64,000 nucleotides of DNA, from the NCBI GenBank assembly GCA_041739275.1, contig JBGSOF010000007.1, positions 1 to 64,000 on the forward strand, read 5' to 3'. The notes under the pieces were generated by a model. It worked only from the letters and a program-made list of their open reading frames with translations, had not been told where the DNA came from and did not search any database. The translations under genes and the position numbers were made by a program. Source of the DNA: WGMI01 sp041739275 (GTDB lineage Bacteria; Bacteroidota; Bacteroidia; Flavobacteriales; Schleiferiaceae). Below, in pieces: positions 7,578-15,712 of the stretch (position 1 is the first letter of the stretch; each line of letters begins with the position of its first letter).

Positions 7578-9042
7578 CTGCGGCAATGTGATCGGTCGCA
7601 ATCTTGGCCGAGAGCAAGCAGAGCGGGATTCCCCCGCCGGGGTGAACGCTTCCGCCACAGAAATAGAGATTTTCGATTCGGCTGCCTTTATTCGGATGTC
7701 GTAAGAAAGCCGAAAAGAGATCGTTGCTGGCCGTTCCGTACAGGGCGCCTCGATGGGATCGAGTCCATTCTTCGATTTGAACGGGATTGACTATTTCCTC
7801 AAATTCGATCAGATCCTCGATCGACCGACCCAATACTCGCGAAAGTCGTTCGACGACTCGAGAGCGCAAAATCTCTACCTCGCGCGCCCAATTTTGACCA
7901 TAGCTCGCGGGGCTATTCACCATGACAAACCAATTCTCGCAGTTATTAGGTGCGTCACCGGGCTCGTATTTGGAGCCGATGTTGACGTAAACCGTCGGAT
8001 CGTTTCCGAGCTCTTTTCGCTCGAAAATGGAGTCGAATTCCGATCTATAATCGTTCGAAAAAAAGATGTTGTGCAAGCCGAGTTCGTCGAAATGCGCGTT
8101 GATTCCCCAATAAAAGATGACTGCCGAAGAACTTCTCTCGGCGCGTTCGATGCGCTTCGGAAGGTCGAAATCAGGCAAGAGCCGGGCGTAGGTGGTGTAC
8201 ACATCGGCATTGCTCAAGACCAAATCAAAATCCAATCGATCGCCTCTTTCGAGGATCAAGGCTGTGGCCCTGCGCTTTTCGGTTTCGATCTGCGCGACCG
8301 GGGTGTTGAAATGAAAGATGACCCCCAGATCGACTGCCAGACGATGAAGTGCCTTGGGTATGGAATGCATTCCCCCCAGAGGTAAAAATGTACCGATTCC
8401 GTGTTCGAGATGCGGAATAATTTGCATCACCGAGGGTGTTCGATAGGGGTTTGAACCGTTGTAGGTCGCGAACCGATCGAAAAGTTGAACCGTCTTGGGG
8501 TTGCGAAATCTCTTTTGGTTGGTGCGGTGAAGGCTCAAATCCCAGCGAACAGAGCCCAAAGCGCCGAATGCTTTGAAGACTTCGGGCGATAGATACGTGC
8601 TGATTTTATGCAGGGAACGCTCGAGAAAGAGCGGGCGCGTTTGCTCGTAAAGCCGTCGACTTTGCTCGAGATATGAAGCGACTGCACCGCGGTCTTCGCC
8701 CAAGACCCGAGCCACTTCCGCATCGAAATCTTCGATCGAAGCAGAGGCCGTAAGCCGTGTTTGATCGTCCCAAAAATACCGACATGCTTCGGGTATGGTT
8801 TGATAGCCGAAATACGGACCCATATCGCATTCGGCGAGCTCAAAAAGCTCTTCGACCAAACGCGGCATGGTGAACAGCGAAGGCCCTTTGTCAAAGCGAT
8901 AACCCCCGCCCTCAATGGAATCTAATTTGCCCCCGGGTCCGGGCAATGCTTCGAAAACTTCAACTTCAAGCCCCTGCACGGCCAACCTGATCGAGGCCGC
9001 CAAACCACCGATTCCCGAGCCAACGATTCCAATTCTTTTCAC
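7567..9042 (-). CDS. crtI: Phytoene desaturase CrtI-type
   Basis: 491 residues, the normal CrtI length. The N-terminus carries the FAD-binding Rossmann motif GIVGSGIGGLAASIRLA with an acidic residue at the end of strand 2 (EVFEA). The C-terminus has the CrtI signature YFCGGSVHPGGGIPLCLLSA. CrtI desaturates phytoene to lycopene. GTG at 9042 is taken as start because GIVGSG begins a few residues later, as in other CrtI proteins, and AAAGG lies upstream; the frame extends to 9147 but the extra residues are not CrtI-like and would overlap the divergent gene. First gene of the operon. Confidence 0.9.
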   Translation of the reverse strand: MKRIGIVGSGIGGLAASIRLAVQGLEVEVFEALPGPGGKLDSIEGGGYRFDKGPSLFTMPRLVEELFELAECDMGPYFGYQTIPEACRYFWDDQTRLTASASIEDFDAEVARVLGEDRGAVASYLEQSRRLYEQTRPLFLERSLHKISTYLSPEVFKAFGALGSVRWDLSLHRTNQKRFRNPKTVQLFDRFATYNGSNPYRTPSVMQIIPHLEHGIGTFLPLGGMHSIPKALHRLAVDLGVIFHFNTPVAQIETEKRRATALILERGDRLDFDLVLSNADVYTTYARLLPDFDLPKRIERAERSSSAVIFYWGINAHFDELGLHNIFFSNDYRSEFDSIFERKELGNDPTVYVNIGSKYEPGDAPNNCENWFVMVNSPASYGQNWAREVEILRSRVVERLSRVLGRSIEDLIEFEEIVNPVQIEEWTRSHRGALYGTASNDLFSAFLRHPNKGSRIENLYFCGGSVHPGGGIPLCLLSAKIATDHIAADVR

Positions 9043-9061
9043 TGTGCAAAGAACGCACAGC

Positions 9062-9073
9062 CCTTTGCAAAGG
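9062..9073. promoter_or_regulatory. Perfect 12-bp palindrome between divergent crtI and the 9078 gene
   Basis: CCTTTGCAAAGG reads the same on both strands and lies in the 35-base gap between the two divergent starts, 20 bases from crtI and 4 from the other ATG. It could be an operator controlling pigment synthesis, or simply part of the leaders. Confidence 0.35.
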
Positions 9074-9077
9074 TTTG

Positions 9078-9674
9078 ATGAAAACAAAGTCCGTTTTATC
9101 GGCGTTTTCAAGTGGTTCATGCAAAACTTTGGAAGAAAAGAGGCCACTCATCGCGATTTCGATCGTCGTCCCGCTGCTGCTCTTTCTGCTGGCTCTGGCT
9201 TTTCCGCCGAGTGCAGCCGAAAAAGCAGGTCGAGTCAAACCCTGTTTTAAGAGCATCGAGAGCAACCGCATTCGCTTTGTCAACGTACGCAGCATTCAGT
9301 ATGCCAGCGAAGTTCTGGAAGCTCAAAACACCCTTTACAGACATCGAGCTTTTGAAGCGAAAGGCACGAGCATCGTTCCGGTCATCGTCCATTCGCTGTT
9401 TCGCGAGGAAGTCTACATCCGATTTGAAAGCAAGACAAGGGAGGCGGTTCTCGAGTGCGGCCAACTTTCGTTGGATCCGGACACGGGCGATGCGGGAGTT
9501 CATTGGAAGGCCGCCTATCGATTGCTCCGATACCTCGAAGACGAAGAAGCTGAGCTTTTCATTCGCACAAACAAAGGAGGCGAATCGAGCCTGGTCAGCT
9601 CGGACGAACGCAAGGCCTTTGTGCGCACTCTGGAAGATTACTTTCGCTGGACCGAGCTCAACGAATGCCCTTGA
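9078..9674 (+). CDS. Membrane-anchored hypothetical protein
   Basis: 198 residues, family not recognised. About 25 hydrophilic residues precede one strong membrane helix (LIAISIVVPLLLFLLALAF) and then a soluble, mixed-charge domain of about 150 residues, presumably periplasmic. The start at 9078 is ATG; a TTG lies one codon upstream. The 3' end overlaps the recombinase gene by 10 bases, so the two are probably co-transcribed and translationally coupled. Divergent from crtI with only 35 bases between. No catalytic motif was seen. Confidence 0.6.
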   Translation: MKTKSVLSAFSSGSCKTLEEKRPLIAISIVVPLLLFLLALAFPPSAAEKAGRVKPCFKSIESNRIRFVNVRSIQYASEVLEAQNTLYRHRAFEAKGTSIVPVIVHSLFREEVYIRFESKTREAVLECGQLSLDPDTGDAGVHWKAAYRLLRYLEDEEAELFIRTNKGGESSLVSSDERKAFVRTLEDYFRWTELNECP

Positions 9675-10606
9675 AACCCAAAGAGACGTCGATCGATCGC
9701 CCGAGTGCTTGGGATATCGCCTTGCGAGAATTCTTGATTCACTTGATGATTGAGCGCAATCTGAGTCCAAATACCCTTGAGGCATATTCGAGCGATTTGA
9801 ACACCCTGGCCAATTTCGCACAAGATCGAGCGCTCGAGCCCAAATCTCTGGACCGAAACTCCATTCAGGCGTGGAGTTCGAGTCTGGTGGAATCGGGTTT
9901 GAGTCCGAGGTCCATGGCGCGAAGCTTGAGCGCCTGCAGAAGCTTTTTCGAATTTTTGATATTGTCGGGGCAACTGAGTTCAAATCCCGCCAAGGACATT
10001 CCGACTCCAACCTTGGGGCGCAAACTGCCCGTGGTGCTGAGTGTCTCTGAAATCGACGCGCTATCAAACGCCGTCAATTTAGCTGCGCACGGGGGGCATC
10101 GCGATAAAGCAATGCTTGAGACTTTGTACGGTTGCGGCTTGAGGGTGAGTGAGTTATTAACCATTCAACTTCAAGATATTTTCGAGGCCGAAGGCATACT
10201 TCGGGTGGTGGGCAAAGGCGACAAACAACGGCTGGTGCCCATTGGAGAAAGCACTTTGCACTGGATTCGCCTCTACAGAGACCAAGTGCGGCCCACCGAA
10301 AAGATCGATGACGCCCATCGCAGTGTGCTCTTTCTCAATCGACAGGGAAAGCGATTGAGCCGGGTTTGGATTTTTAGAATGCTCAGGACACTCTCCGCTC
10401 GCGTGGGAATTGACAAGCCTATTGGCCCGCACACGCTTCGGCATTCCTACGCCACTCATTTGGTTCAGAACGGAGCCGATCTCCGGGCAGTGCAAGAGTT
10501 GCTCGGACACGCGAGCATTTCGACGACAGAGCTTTATGCACACCTCGATCGGGGAAGAATCCGCAGCGCTCTGCTCAAGTTTCATCCGCGCATCCGGCAG
10601 AGTTAA
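9665..10606 (+). CDS. xerD: Tyrosine recombinase XerD-like
   Basis: 313 residues with a SAM-like N-terminal DNA-binding domain (about 15-100) and a C-terminal catalytic domain. The tetrad is complete: Arg160 in GCGLRVSELL, HTLRH (His256, Arg259), His282 in LLGHASISTT and the nucleophile Tyr291 in ELYAHLD. Length and order match the chromosomal XerC/XerD group that resolves dimers at dif, rather than a phage integrase. XerD is favoured over XerC in single-copy Bacteroidota but the two cannot be separated by eye. It is coupled to the preceding membrane protein and ends tail to tail with the exosortase partner gene (4-base overlap). Confidence 0.85.
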   Translation: MPLKPKETSIDRPSAWDIALREFLIHLMIERNLSPNTLEAYSSDLNTLANFAQDRALEPKSLDRNSIQAWSSSLVESGLSPRSMARSLSACRSFFEFLILSGQLSSNPAKDIPTPTLGRKLPVVLSVSEIDALSNAVNLAAHGGHRDKAMLETLYGCGLRVSELLTIQLQDIFEAEGILRVVGKGDKQRLVPIGESTLHWIRLYRDQVRPTEKIDDAHRSVLFLNRQGKRLSRVWIFRMLRTLSARVGIDKPIGPHTLRHSYATHLVQNGADLRAVQELLGHASISTTELYAHLDRGRIRSALLKFHPRIRQS

Positions 10607-11061
10607 AGCGAACCTTCCTTTTCCCTGCGCCTCTGATTCCAGAACGCGGGAATGAGCAGCATCATCAAAACCGGATTGAACACCAGCCTGTGCAAGTGGC
10701 TTAGCATGGAGCTAAACCCCTCGGGACGACTCAGATAGAGGCCGAAGTACACGGGTAAGAGAACGAACATTCCAAACCCGAATACGCCCAAGGCGAATCG
10801 AGTGTAGCGCGGCTCCTTGAAAATGCCGTGAATGAGGGCAAGGGCAAACCCATCGTTGAGCAGATAGCGAAAGCTCTTGTTGACGATGAATTCGATCGGG
10901 GGGCCGCGATAGTAATCGGTGCCGTGGTAGGGCATTTTCCAAGAACCTGTTCCAAACAAGGCGTTGTAGACATTCAAATGCTCCTGAAACAAATAGGCAA
11001 ACAACAAACCGATGGAGCCGAATCCGATCCAGAGAAGGCTTGTTCGATCGAGCTTATGCAT
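10603..11061 (-). CDS. Exosortase F-associated membrane protein
   Basis: 152 residues with four predicted membrane helices. It directly follows xrtF with an 8-base overlap. Features such as the early hydrophobic segment and the YYRGPPIEFIVNKSFRYLLND stretch agree with the small protein that accompanies XrtF in Flavobacteria. Function unknown; the fixed pairing suggests a subunit or helper of the exosortase. Identification rests on context as much as on sequence. Confidence 0.7.
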   Translation of the reverse strand: MHKLDRTSLLWIGFGSIGLLFAYLFQEHLNVYNALFGTGSWKMPYHGTDYYRGPPIEFIVNKSFRYLLNDGFALALIHGIFKEPRYTRFALGVFGFGMFVLLPVYFGLYLSRPEGFSSMLSHLHRLVFNPVLMMLLIPAFWNQRRREKEGSL

Positions 11062-11626
11062 CCTTTTTCTTGCGATTCAATATGCCCTGAACCCAAACAA
11101 ACCACAAGGCAAAAACCGCGGCGTAGATCACGGCCGTAAAGCCGTATTTGTGGAAGAAATGAAAGTGCTTTCCGCCGAAATCGACGTTCAGAATGGCGAG
11201 AAACAATATGCGTCCGAGGTTGGCGAGATGGATAAAAACCAAGCCCGTGGGCACAAACCAAGCTGCTTGCCGCGCATTGCCGCCAAATGCGAGCACGAAA
11301 GCCACGAATAAAATCATAATGCTCAAGCCATTGCACCCCTCCTCTACCCCAACCCCGATCAAGCCGTTCAAATGAATGCTGTCGTAGGTCTGCTCCTCAG
11401 CCGCCGGGTAGATGAGGTGGTCGTCGAGCTTGACGTCGGTTTCGTAGCCCATCCAACCCGCGATACGGGTAACTTCAAACACGATTTCTCGCGTAAACGG
11501 ATCGGTCCGAGGCGGGTTGAGTGTATCGTAATGGGCAATGTACTGTCCGTATACCCAACTCAGGACAAAATAAACCGCAAAAAAGCGGAGCAAGAAGAAG
11601 AGTGTTGGTTTGAGGTCCTGAGTCAT
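11054..11626 (-). CDS. xrtF: Exosortase family protein XrtF
   Basis: 190 residues with about five membrane helices and the exosortase catalytic triad: Cys98 in EEGCNG, Arg139 in LANLGRI and His159 in FFHKYGF. Exosortases are membrane transpeptidase-like enzymes thought to cleave C-terminal sorting signals at the periplasmic face. XrtF is the short form found in Flavobacteria. The ATG overlaps the remB-like stop (TAATG), and the upstream polysaccharide genes fit the known coupling of exosortases with exopolysaccharide production. No gene with an obvious sorting signal was seen in this window. Confidence 0.88.
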   Translation of the reverse strand: MTQDLKPTLFFLLRFFAVYFVLSWVYGQYIAHYDTLNPPRTDPFTREIVFEVTRIAGWMGYETDVKLDDHLIYPAAEEQTYDSIHLNGLIGVGVEEGCNGLSIMILFVAFVLAFGGNARQAAWFVPTGLVFIHLANLGRILFLAILNVDFGGKHFHFFHKYGFTAVIYAAVFALWFVWVQGILNRKKKDA

Positions 11627-13239
11627 TAAAAATCGAAGTAACGGTTGAATAATGCCGTGCGCAAGCCGAATCCAAAAGCTAGATCATTTGAATTTTCAAA
11701 TTTTCCGGGCAACGGATGATCGTAACTCAAGCTGCGCCAAGTGCCCCAAATTTCGAGCCTCAGACGCATGGGTGGATTGACGACCCAATGAGCTCGGGCA
11801 TCGACAAAATGAAGACTCGAAGCCAGATCTTGGGCAATGAAATGTCCGTCGTCGGTAGGTCGTTCGGTATACGAAACATAGACATCGCGACCGTAATAAC
11901 CCCCGATGCTGTCGTTGCCCTGCCTGCCGTAATGATATCGCAACGAGGCCCCATAGCGAACGCGATCATAGGCTAATTCAGCGACGATTTCCCGAAAATT
12001 CCCTCCCCAAGGGTGGGCGAGCGGCTGTCCGTAGTGCGCGTGATTCGAAAGCACTTCTTTGTGCGAGTAGGTGTACGGTCGAACCGAGTTGTATTCGAGC
12101 CTTAAAAAACCACCCTCCCAGCCGAAGGGTGCATACCATTTACTGCCGAGTTGCCATCCAAATTTATTCTTCCACGAACCTTTTGCGGCCGCGATGTCTT
12201 TAGTGCTGAGCTCATCGAAAAGAAATTGGCCGTACATCGTCCACTGGGGCTTTACTCGATAGGAACTCGAAAAGCCTACCAGTGAATTGCCGCCCCTCGA
12301 ACCGCGGGCGAATTCAATGGCGTTGTAAAAGATGACCGGGTTTACAAAATCGATGTCAAACCCTCTTTGCAATACCGAATCGCCCCAAATGACCGCTTCA
12401 AATAATCCGAAATTGAGGCGATCGTTCAGGTCAAAACTGAGATAATGCATGGCGGTATACTTGCGCTTATAGACCCCGTCGACAGCGACTTCGGGGCGCA
12501 AATCGGTCATCCAATTGTAGAGATTGACATATTTAATTTTCCAAACGGTGGTTTCTACGCGCAAATGAGGGTAATTAAACGCTGCGTCAGAGAGGAATAA
12601 AGAGCGATATCCTTCTCCAAAAAAATTGCGCCCGTGCCCGAACGAAAAGTTGAAATACTTGCTGGGGGTATAACTCAACATTCCCGTGGCGATGTTAAAA
12701 TCGGCCGCTTGGGTGCCAAAAGGCCTCGCGATTCCATTTCCCGGAACGATTCCGTTGGTGTCGATGCTTTGACGCACCCATTCGGGAAAAAGTGCCTGAC
12801 TTTCTAACCAACTGCTCTGAAAACTGATTTGTCGACCGATTCGAGCTTCGATCAAAATGCCTCGAGTATTTGTCCAAAGCGATTGCCCCGATTGACGTCC
12901 GAGTTGAAGATCGACGACGGGGTCGAGGCTGAGGTCAAAATCAGGGGTGCGAATCTCGACGAGGCGTTCGTTGAAGAGTTTGCGACCGAGCCAAGTTTGC
13001 GTAAATCGCCCTTTAATCGGGGCCGAATAAAGCAGGCTATCGGCGGAAAACAGAGTGTCTGTGTGTGCTTTTCGCCAGGGCTTAATAGCCGAATGCACCA
13101 AGCTGCCCTGCGAAATGAGCTCAGGGGCGAACAGGCGCTCTTCTTCAAAAGACAATCGGTGAAACTCGTATTGAGCGGACAGACGAATTGTACCGATGAG
13201 GAGGGCAAAACAAACCGACCCAAGCCTCAAATGAATCAT
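11626..13239 (-). CDS. RemB/Wzi-like outer-membrane beta-barrel protein
   Basis: 537 residues with a signal peptide ending at LSAQ (about residue 22), then alternating aromatic beta strands and a C-terminal Phe (YFDF), as in outer-membrane barrels. The pattern resembles RemB of gliding flavobacteria and the Wzi capsule-attachment barrels. Its place between a nucleotide-sugar dehydratase and an exosortase supports a role in anchoring or handling surface polysaccharide. ATGA overlap with the capD-like gene upstream and TAATG with xrtF downstream show tight coupling. Assignment to RemB specifically is probable, not proven. Confidence 0.65.
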   Translation of the reverse strand: MIHLRLGSVCFALLIGTIRLSAQYEFHRLSFEEERLFAPELISQGSLVHSAIKPWRKAHTDTLFSADSLLYSAPIKGRFTQTWLGRKLFNERLVEIRTPDFDLSLDPVVDLQLGRQSGQSLWTNTRGILIEARIGRQISFQSSWLESQALFPEWVRQSIDTNGIVPGNGIARPFGTQAADFNIATGMLSYTPSKYFNFSFGHGRNFFGEGYRSLFLSDAAFNYPHLRVETTVWKIKYVNLYNWMTDLRPEVAVDGVYKRKYTAMHYLSFDLNDRLNFGLFEAVIWGDSVLQRGFDIDFVNPVIFYNAIEFARGSRGGNSLVGFSSSYRVKPQWTMYGQFLFDELSTKDIAAAKGSWKNKFGWQLGSKWYAPFGWEGGFLRLEYNSVRPYTYSHKEVLSNHAHYGQPLAHPWGGNFREIVAELAYDRVRYGASLRYHYGRQGNDSIGGYYGRDVYVSYTERPTDDGHFIAQDLASSLHFVDARAHWVVNPPMRLRLEIWGTWRSLSYDHPLPGKFENSNDLAFGFGLRTALFNRYFDF

Positions 13240-15173
13240 TCGTTGACTACGGCCTTTTTCAAATCAAGGGTCGCAAAAACACTGTTGTTGCTCACAAATT
13301 CAGGGACGAGATTCTTCATCACGGCCACGAGCGCAAAATTATCTTCGGTCGAGGCCAATGTGTTCGCGAGTTGGTTGATCGAAAATTCGATGTGTTCAGG
13401 GTCCGCGGGACGGGTGTTGGCAATGAGAATTTTTGGGTGGTGCGTTTGCTTGGTATTCTCTTTGGTGGCGAGGAGTTCTTCGTAGAGTTTTTCGCCCGGA
13501 CGCAGCCCGGTGTACGTAATTTCTATGTCCTTGCCCTCTTCGAGCCCCGAAAGCTTGATCATCTTTTTGGCCAAGTCTCGTATCAAAACGCTCTGCCCCA
13601 TATCAAAGACAAAAATCTCCCCCCCTTTGCCCATGGCTCCCGCTTCGAGCACCAAATTGCAGGCCTCGGGAATGGTCATAAAGTAGCGGGTGATGTCGGG
13701 ATGGGTAATGGTGATGGGGCCACCTTTGTCGATTTGCTTTTTGAACAGTGGAATGACAGAGCCGTTTGAACCGAGAACATTTCCAAAGCGCGTGGTGATA
13801 AACTGCGTTTTGCACCGCGGTTTGAGATGCCTGCTCTGGGTGTAGAGCTCGGCGATGCGCTTCGAAGCACCCATCACATTGGTGGGATTGACGGCTTTAT
13901 CGGTGGAAACCATCACGAACTTCTCCACTCTAAATTCGATGCTCAGGTCTGCTACGGTTCTGGTTCCCAGAATATTCACCTTAATGGCTTCGTAAGGATT
14001 GTCCTCCATCATCGGTACGTGCTTGTAAGCGGCCGCGTGGAAAACGATTTCGGGTTGAAGCACTCGGAACAACTTGCGCATTCTGAGCGGATCAGATACG
14101 CTGCCAATCACGAATTCAGCAATGGGGAAGAGTTCGGGAAGATTGGTCTTGAGATCCATTTCGATCTCGTATAAAGGGCTTTCAGCTTGATCGAGCAAAA
14201 TGACTCGCTTTGGGCTGTAATGCAACACCTGCCGAGCGATTTCGCTTCCGATGGAACCCGCAGATCCCGTGACCAAGATTATTTTGCCCCTCAAGGCTTC
14301 GGCAACATGGGCATTGTCCAAACGAATGGGCTCCCTCTGCAGCAAATCCTCGATGTTGACCGCTTTAATTTGACGGGTGCTGAGTTCGCCGTGAATCCAC
14401 TTTTCGATGGGCGGAACCACTTTGGTTCTCAGATTGAATTCAAGACTTTTCTCAATAATTTCAGTTTTGCGGGCGGGTGTGAGTTTCTGTATGCTCAGAA
14501 TGATTTGAGAGACGGAGTGTTTCTCAATAAAATCGGGCTGAAAGACTCGGTCGGGAGCATAGACGGGAACCCCTTCGAGGGTTTTCCCTTGCTTGTACGG
14601 ATTGTCGTCGATAAATCCGATGATTTGATACTTTTTATCCGACTCGTTTTCGAGGGTTTGCTTGGTGACCAATCCCGAAGAACCGGCGCCGTAAATGAGA
14701 ATGGGTTTGCGACCGGGCAACTGACTCTGCGTCAACCTTTGATAGACCCCCCTGACCACAAATCGAGTTCCCAGCAAAAAGAACAAAACCATTAAAAAGT
14801 GTACGATAATGACCGACCTCGGTATGTAGAGCGAGAGATCCGGCCGGCCGATCAGATAGACAAGTGCACTGAGCAGCAATAAAATGAGGACGGCGATAAA
14901 ACTGGCCTTGAGGATGCGGTAAGCATCGGTAATGGAGGTGTGCCGGATGATGCCCGAATAGGAGCCCGAAATCACAAAACCCACGAGATAGGCCGCGCCC
15001 GCCACGATGGCCTGCATCTGGATATCCAGTATGAGCTGAGGGGTCAGCGCAAAATTATTCACCAACAAGCCTGCGAAGCCGAAGGCTACACAAACCACTA
15101 CAAAGTCCATGGCGAGGATCAACCAACGCGAAACGAACTTCTCCGAGTAGGCATCCAAAAGGCGCTTGAGCAT
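13236..15173 (-). CDS. Polysaccharide biosynthesis nucleotide-sugar 4,6-dehydratase (CapD/WbpM-like)
   Basis: 645 residues: four N-terminal membrane helices (to about 115), a CoA-binding-like Rossmann domain (about 130-260) and a catalytic SDR domain from about 285 with the NAD motif TGSAGSIGSE. The catalytic segment STDKAVNPTNVMGASKR shows Met replacing the usual Tyr of YxxxK, as expected for membrane-bound WbpM-type UDP-GlcNAc 4,6-dehydratases. The product feeds rare-sugar synthesis for O-antigen or capsule. ATG 15173 is preferred over TTG 15200. First gene of the polysaccharide/exosortase operon. Confidence 0.9.
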   Translation of the reverse strand: MLKRLLDAYSEKFVSRWLILAMDFVVVCVAFGFAGLLVNNFALTPQLILDIQMQAIVAGAAYLVGFVISGSYSGIIRHTSITDAYRILKASFIAVLILLLLSALVYLIGRPDLSLYIPRSVIIVHFLMVLFFLLGTRFVVRGVYQRLTQSQLPGRKPILIYGAGSSGLVTKQTLENESDKKYQIIGFIDDNPYKQGKTLEGVPVYAPDRVFQPDFIEKHSVSQIILSIQKLTPARKTEIIEKSLEFNLRTKVVPPIEKWIHGELSTRQIKAVNIEDLLQREPIRLDNAHVAEALRGKIILVTGSAGSIGSEIARQVLHYSPKRVILLDQAESPLYEIEMDLKTNLPELFPIAEFVIGSVSDPLRMRKLFRVLQPEIVFHAAAYKHVPMMEDNPYEAIKVNILGTRTVADLSIEFRVEKFVMVSTDKAVNPTNVMGASKRIAELYTQSRHLKPRCKTQFITTRFGNVLGSNGSVIPLFKKQIDKGGPITITHPDITRYFMTIPEACNLVLEAGAMGKGGEIFVFDMGQSVLIRDLAKKMIKLSGLEEGKDIEITYTGLRPGEKLYEELLATKENTKQTHHPKILIANTRPADPEHIEFSINQLANTLASTEDNFALVAVMKNLVPEFVSNNSVFATLDLKKAVVNE

Positions 15174-15362
15174 CGGAATATGGGTCCTAAGATTGCTCAA
15201 ATTTAGTCGAACAAACTGAAGTTACCGCCTGCCCGGGCACAAGGTTTTTATTTGTCTGAATCTCATTTTCGTGCGAAACAAGTGAAAGCTCTGAACTAAA
15301 GTCCCTCATATTCAAATAAAATAGGAGCTATGAACCTTTGCTCTTTTTTTGTGTTTTTTTCA

Positions 15363-15370
15363 TACTTTTG
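15363..15370 (+). promoter_or_regulatory. Bacteroidota -7 box, promoter of the 77-aa protein gene
   Basis: TACTTTTG matches TAnnTTTG exactly. A TTTG at 15337-15340 lies 22 bases upstream, close to the usual spacing. Transcription should begin near 15377, leaving about 25 bases of leader before the ATG at 15402. Confidence 0.6.
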
Positions 15371-15401
15371 CTTCTCATTTGTTTCATCAATTCAAACCAA
15401 A

Positions 15402-15635
15402 ATGGCCGAGACACTCACCCCTGCCGCTATCGCGAAGAAAATCAAAGAGAATTTGAGCAACCGCGGAAACCTTAAGTCGGTTTTCGGAGCTCAGTTCCTT
15501 TCGAAGTTCGAAGTGGACGAACTCGAAATGCTGATGAATTCCATCCGCAAAGAAATGGAAGGTCGCAAAGAGGCCGAGATCGAGCGCTATCGCGAACTTC
15601 TCCACGGCATGGGCTACGATGTGGTGAAGAAGTAA
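15402..15635 (+). CDS. Small charged conserved-type protein, function unknown
   Basis: 77 residues, highly charged, predicted all-helical: an N-terminal SLTP-like helix start (TPAAIAKKIKENL) and a long amphipathic helix (VDELEMLMNSIRKEMEGRK) that could form a coiled coil. The frame runs open upstream to 15330, but ATG 15402 is chosen because the upstream residues are a hydrophobic translation of the T-rich promoter. It stands alone with its own perfect -7 box and a strong terminator, an arrangement typical of an abundantly expressed small protein. Family not recognised. Confidence 0.65.
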   Translation: MAETLTPAAIAKKIKENLSNRGNLKSVFGAQFLSKFEVDELEMLMNSIRKEMEGRKEAEIERYRELLHGMGYDVVKK

Positions 15636-15655
15636 ATCACTTCACTTTCGCAAAG

Positions 15656-15689
15656 ACCGTCTTTCGACTCGAAGGGCGGTTTTTTTTTT
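15656..15689 (+). terminator. Rho-independent terminator of the 77-aa gene
   Basis: ACCGTCTTTCG pairs with CGAAGGGCGGT around a 2-4 base loop (with G-U pairs) and is followed by nine T. It points away from the small gene and toward the convergent LptD-like gene. Confidence 0.8.
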
Positions 15690-15712
15690 GCTCCGACCCT
15701 TGACTTTTCGAA

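Noticed and set aside
9665..10606. Phage or island integrase rather than chromosomal XerD
   Set aside because: Length, motif spacing and lack of tRNA, att repeats or phage genes fit a housekeeping Xer recombinase.
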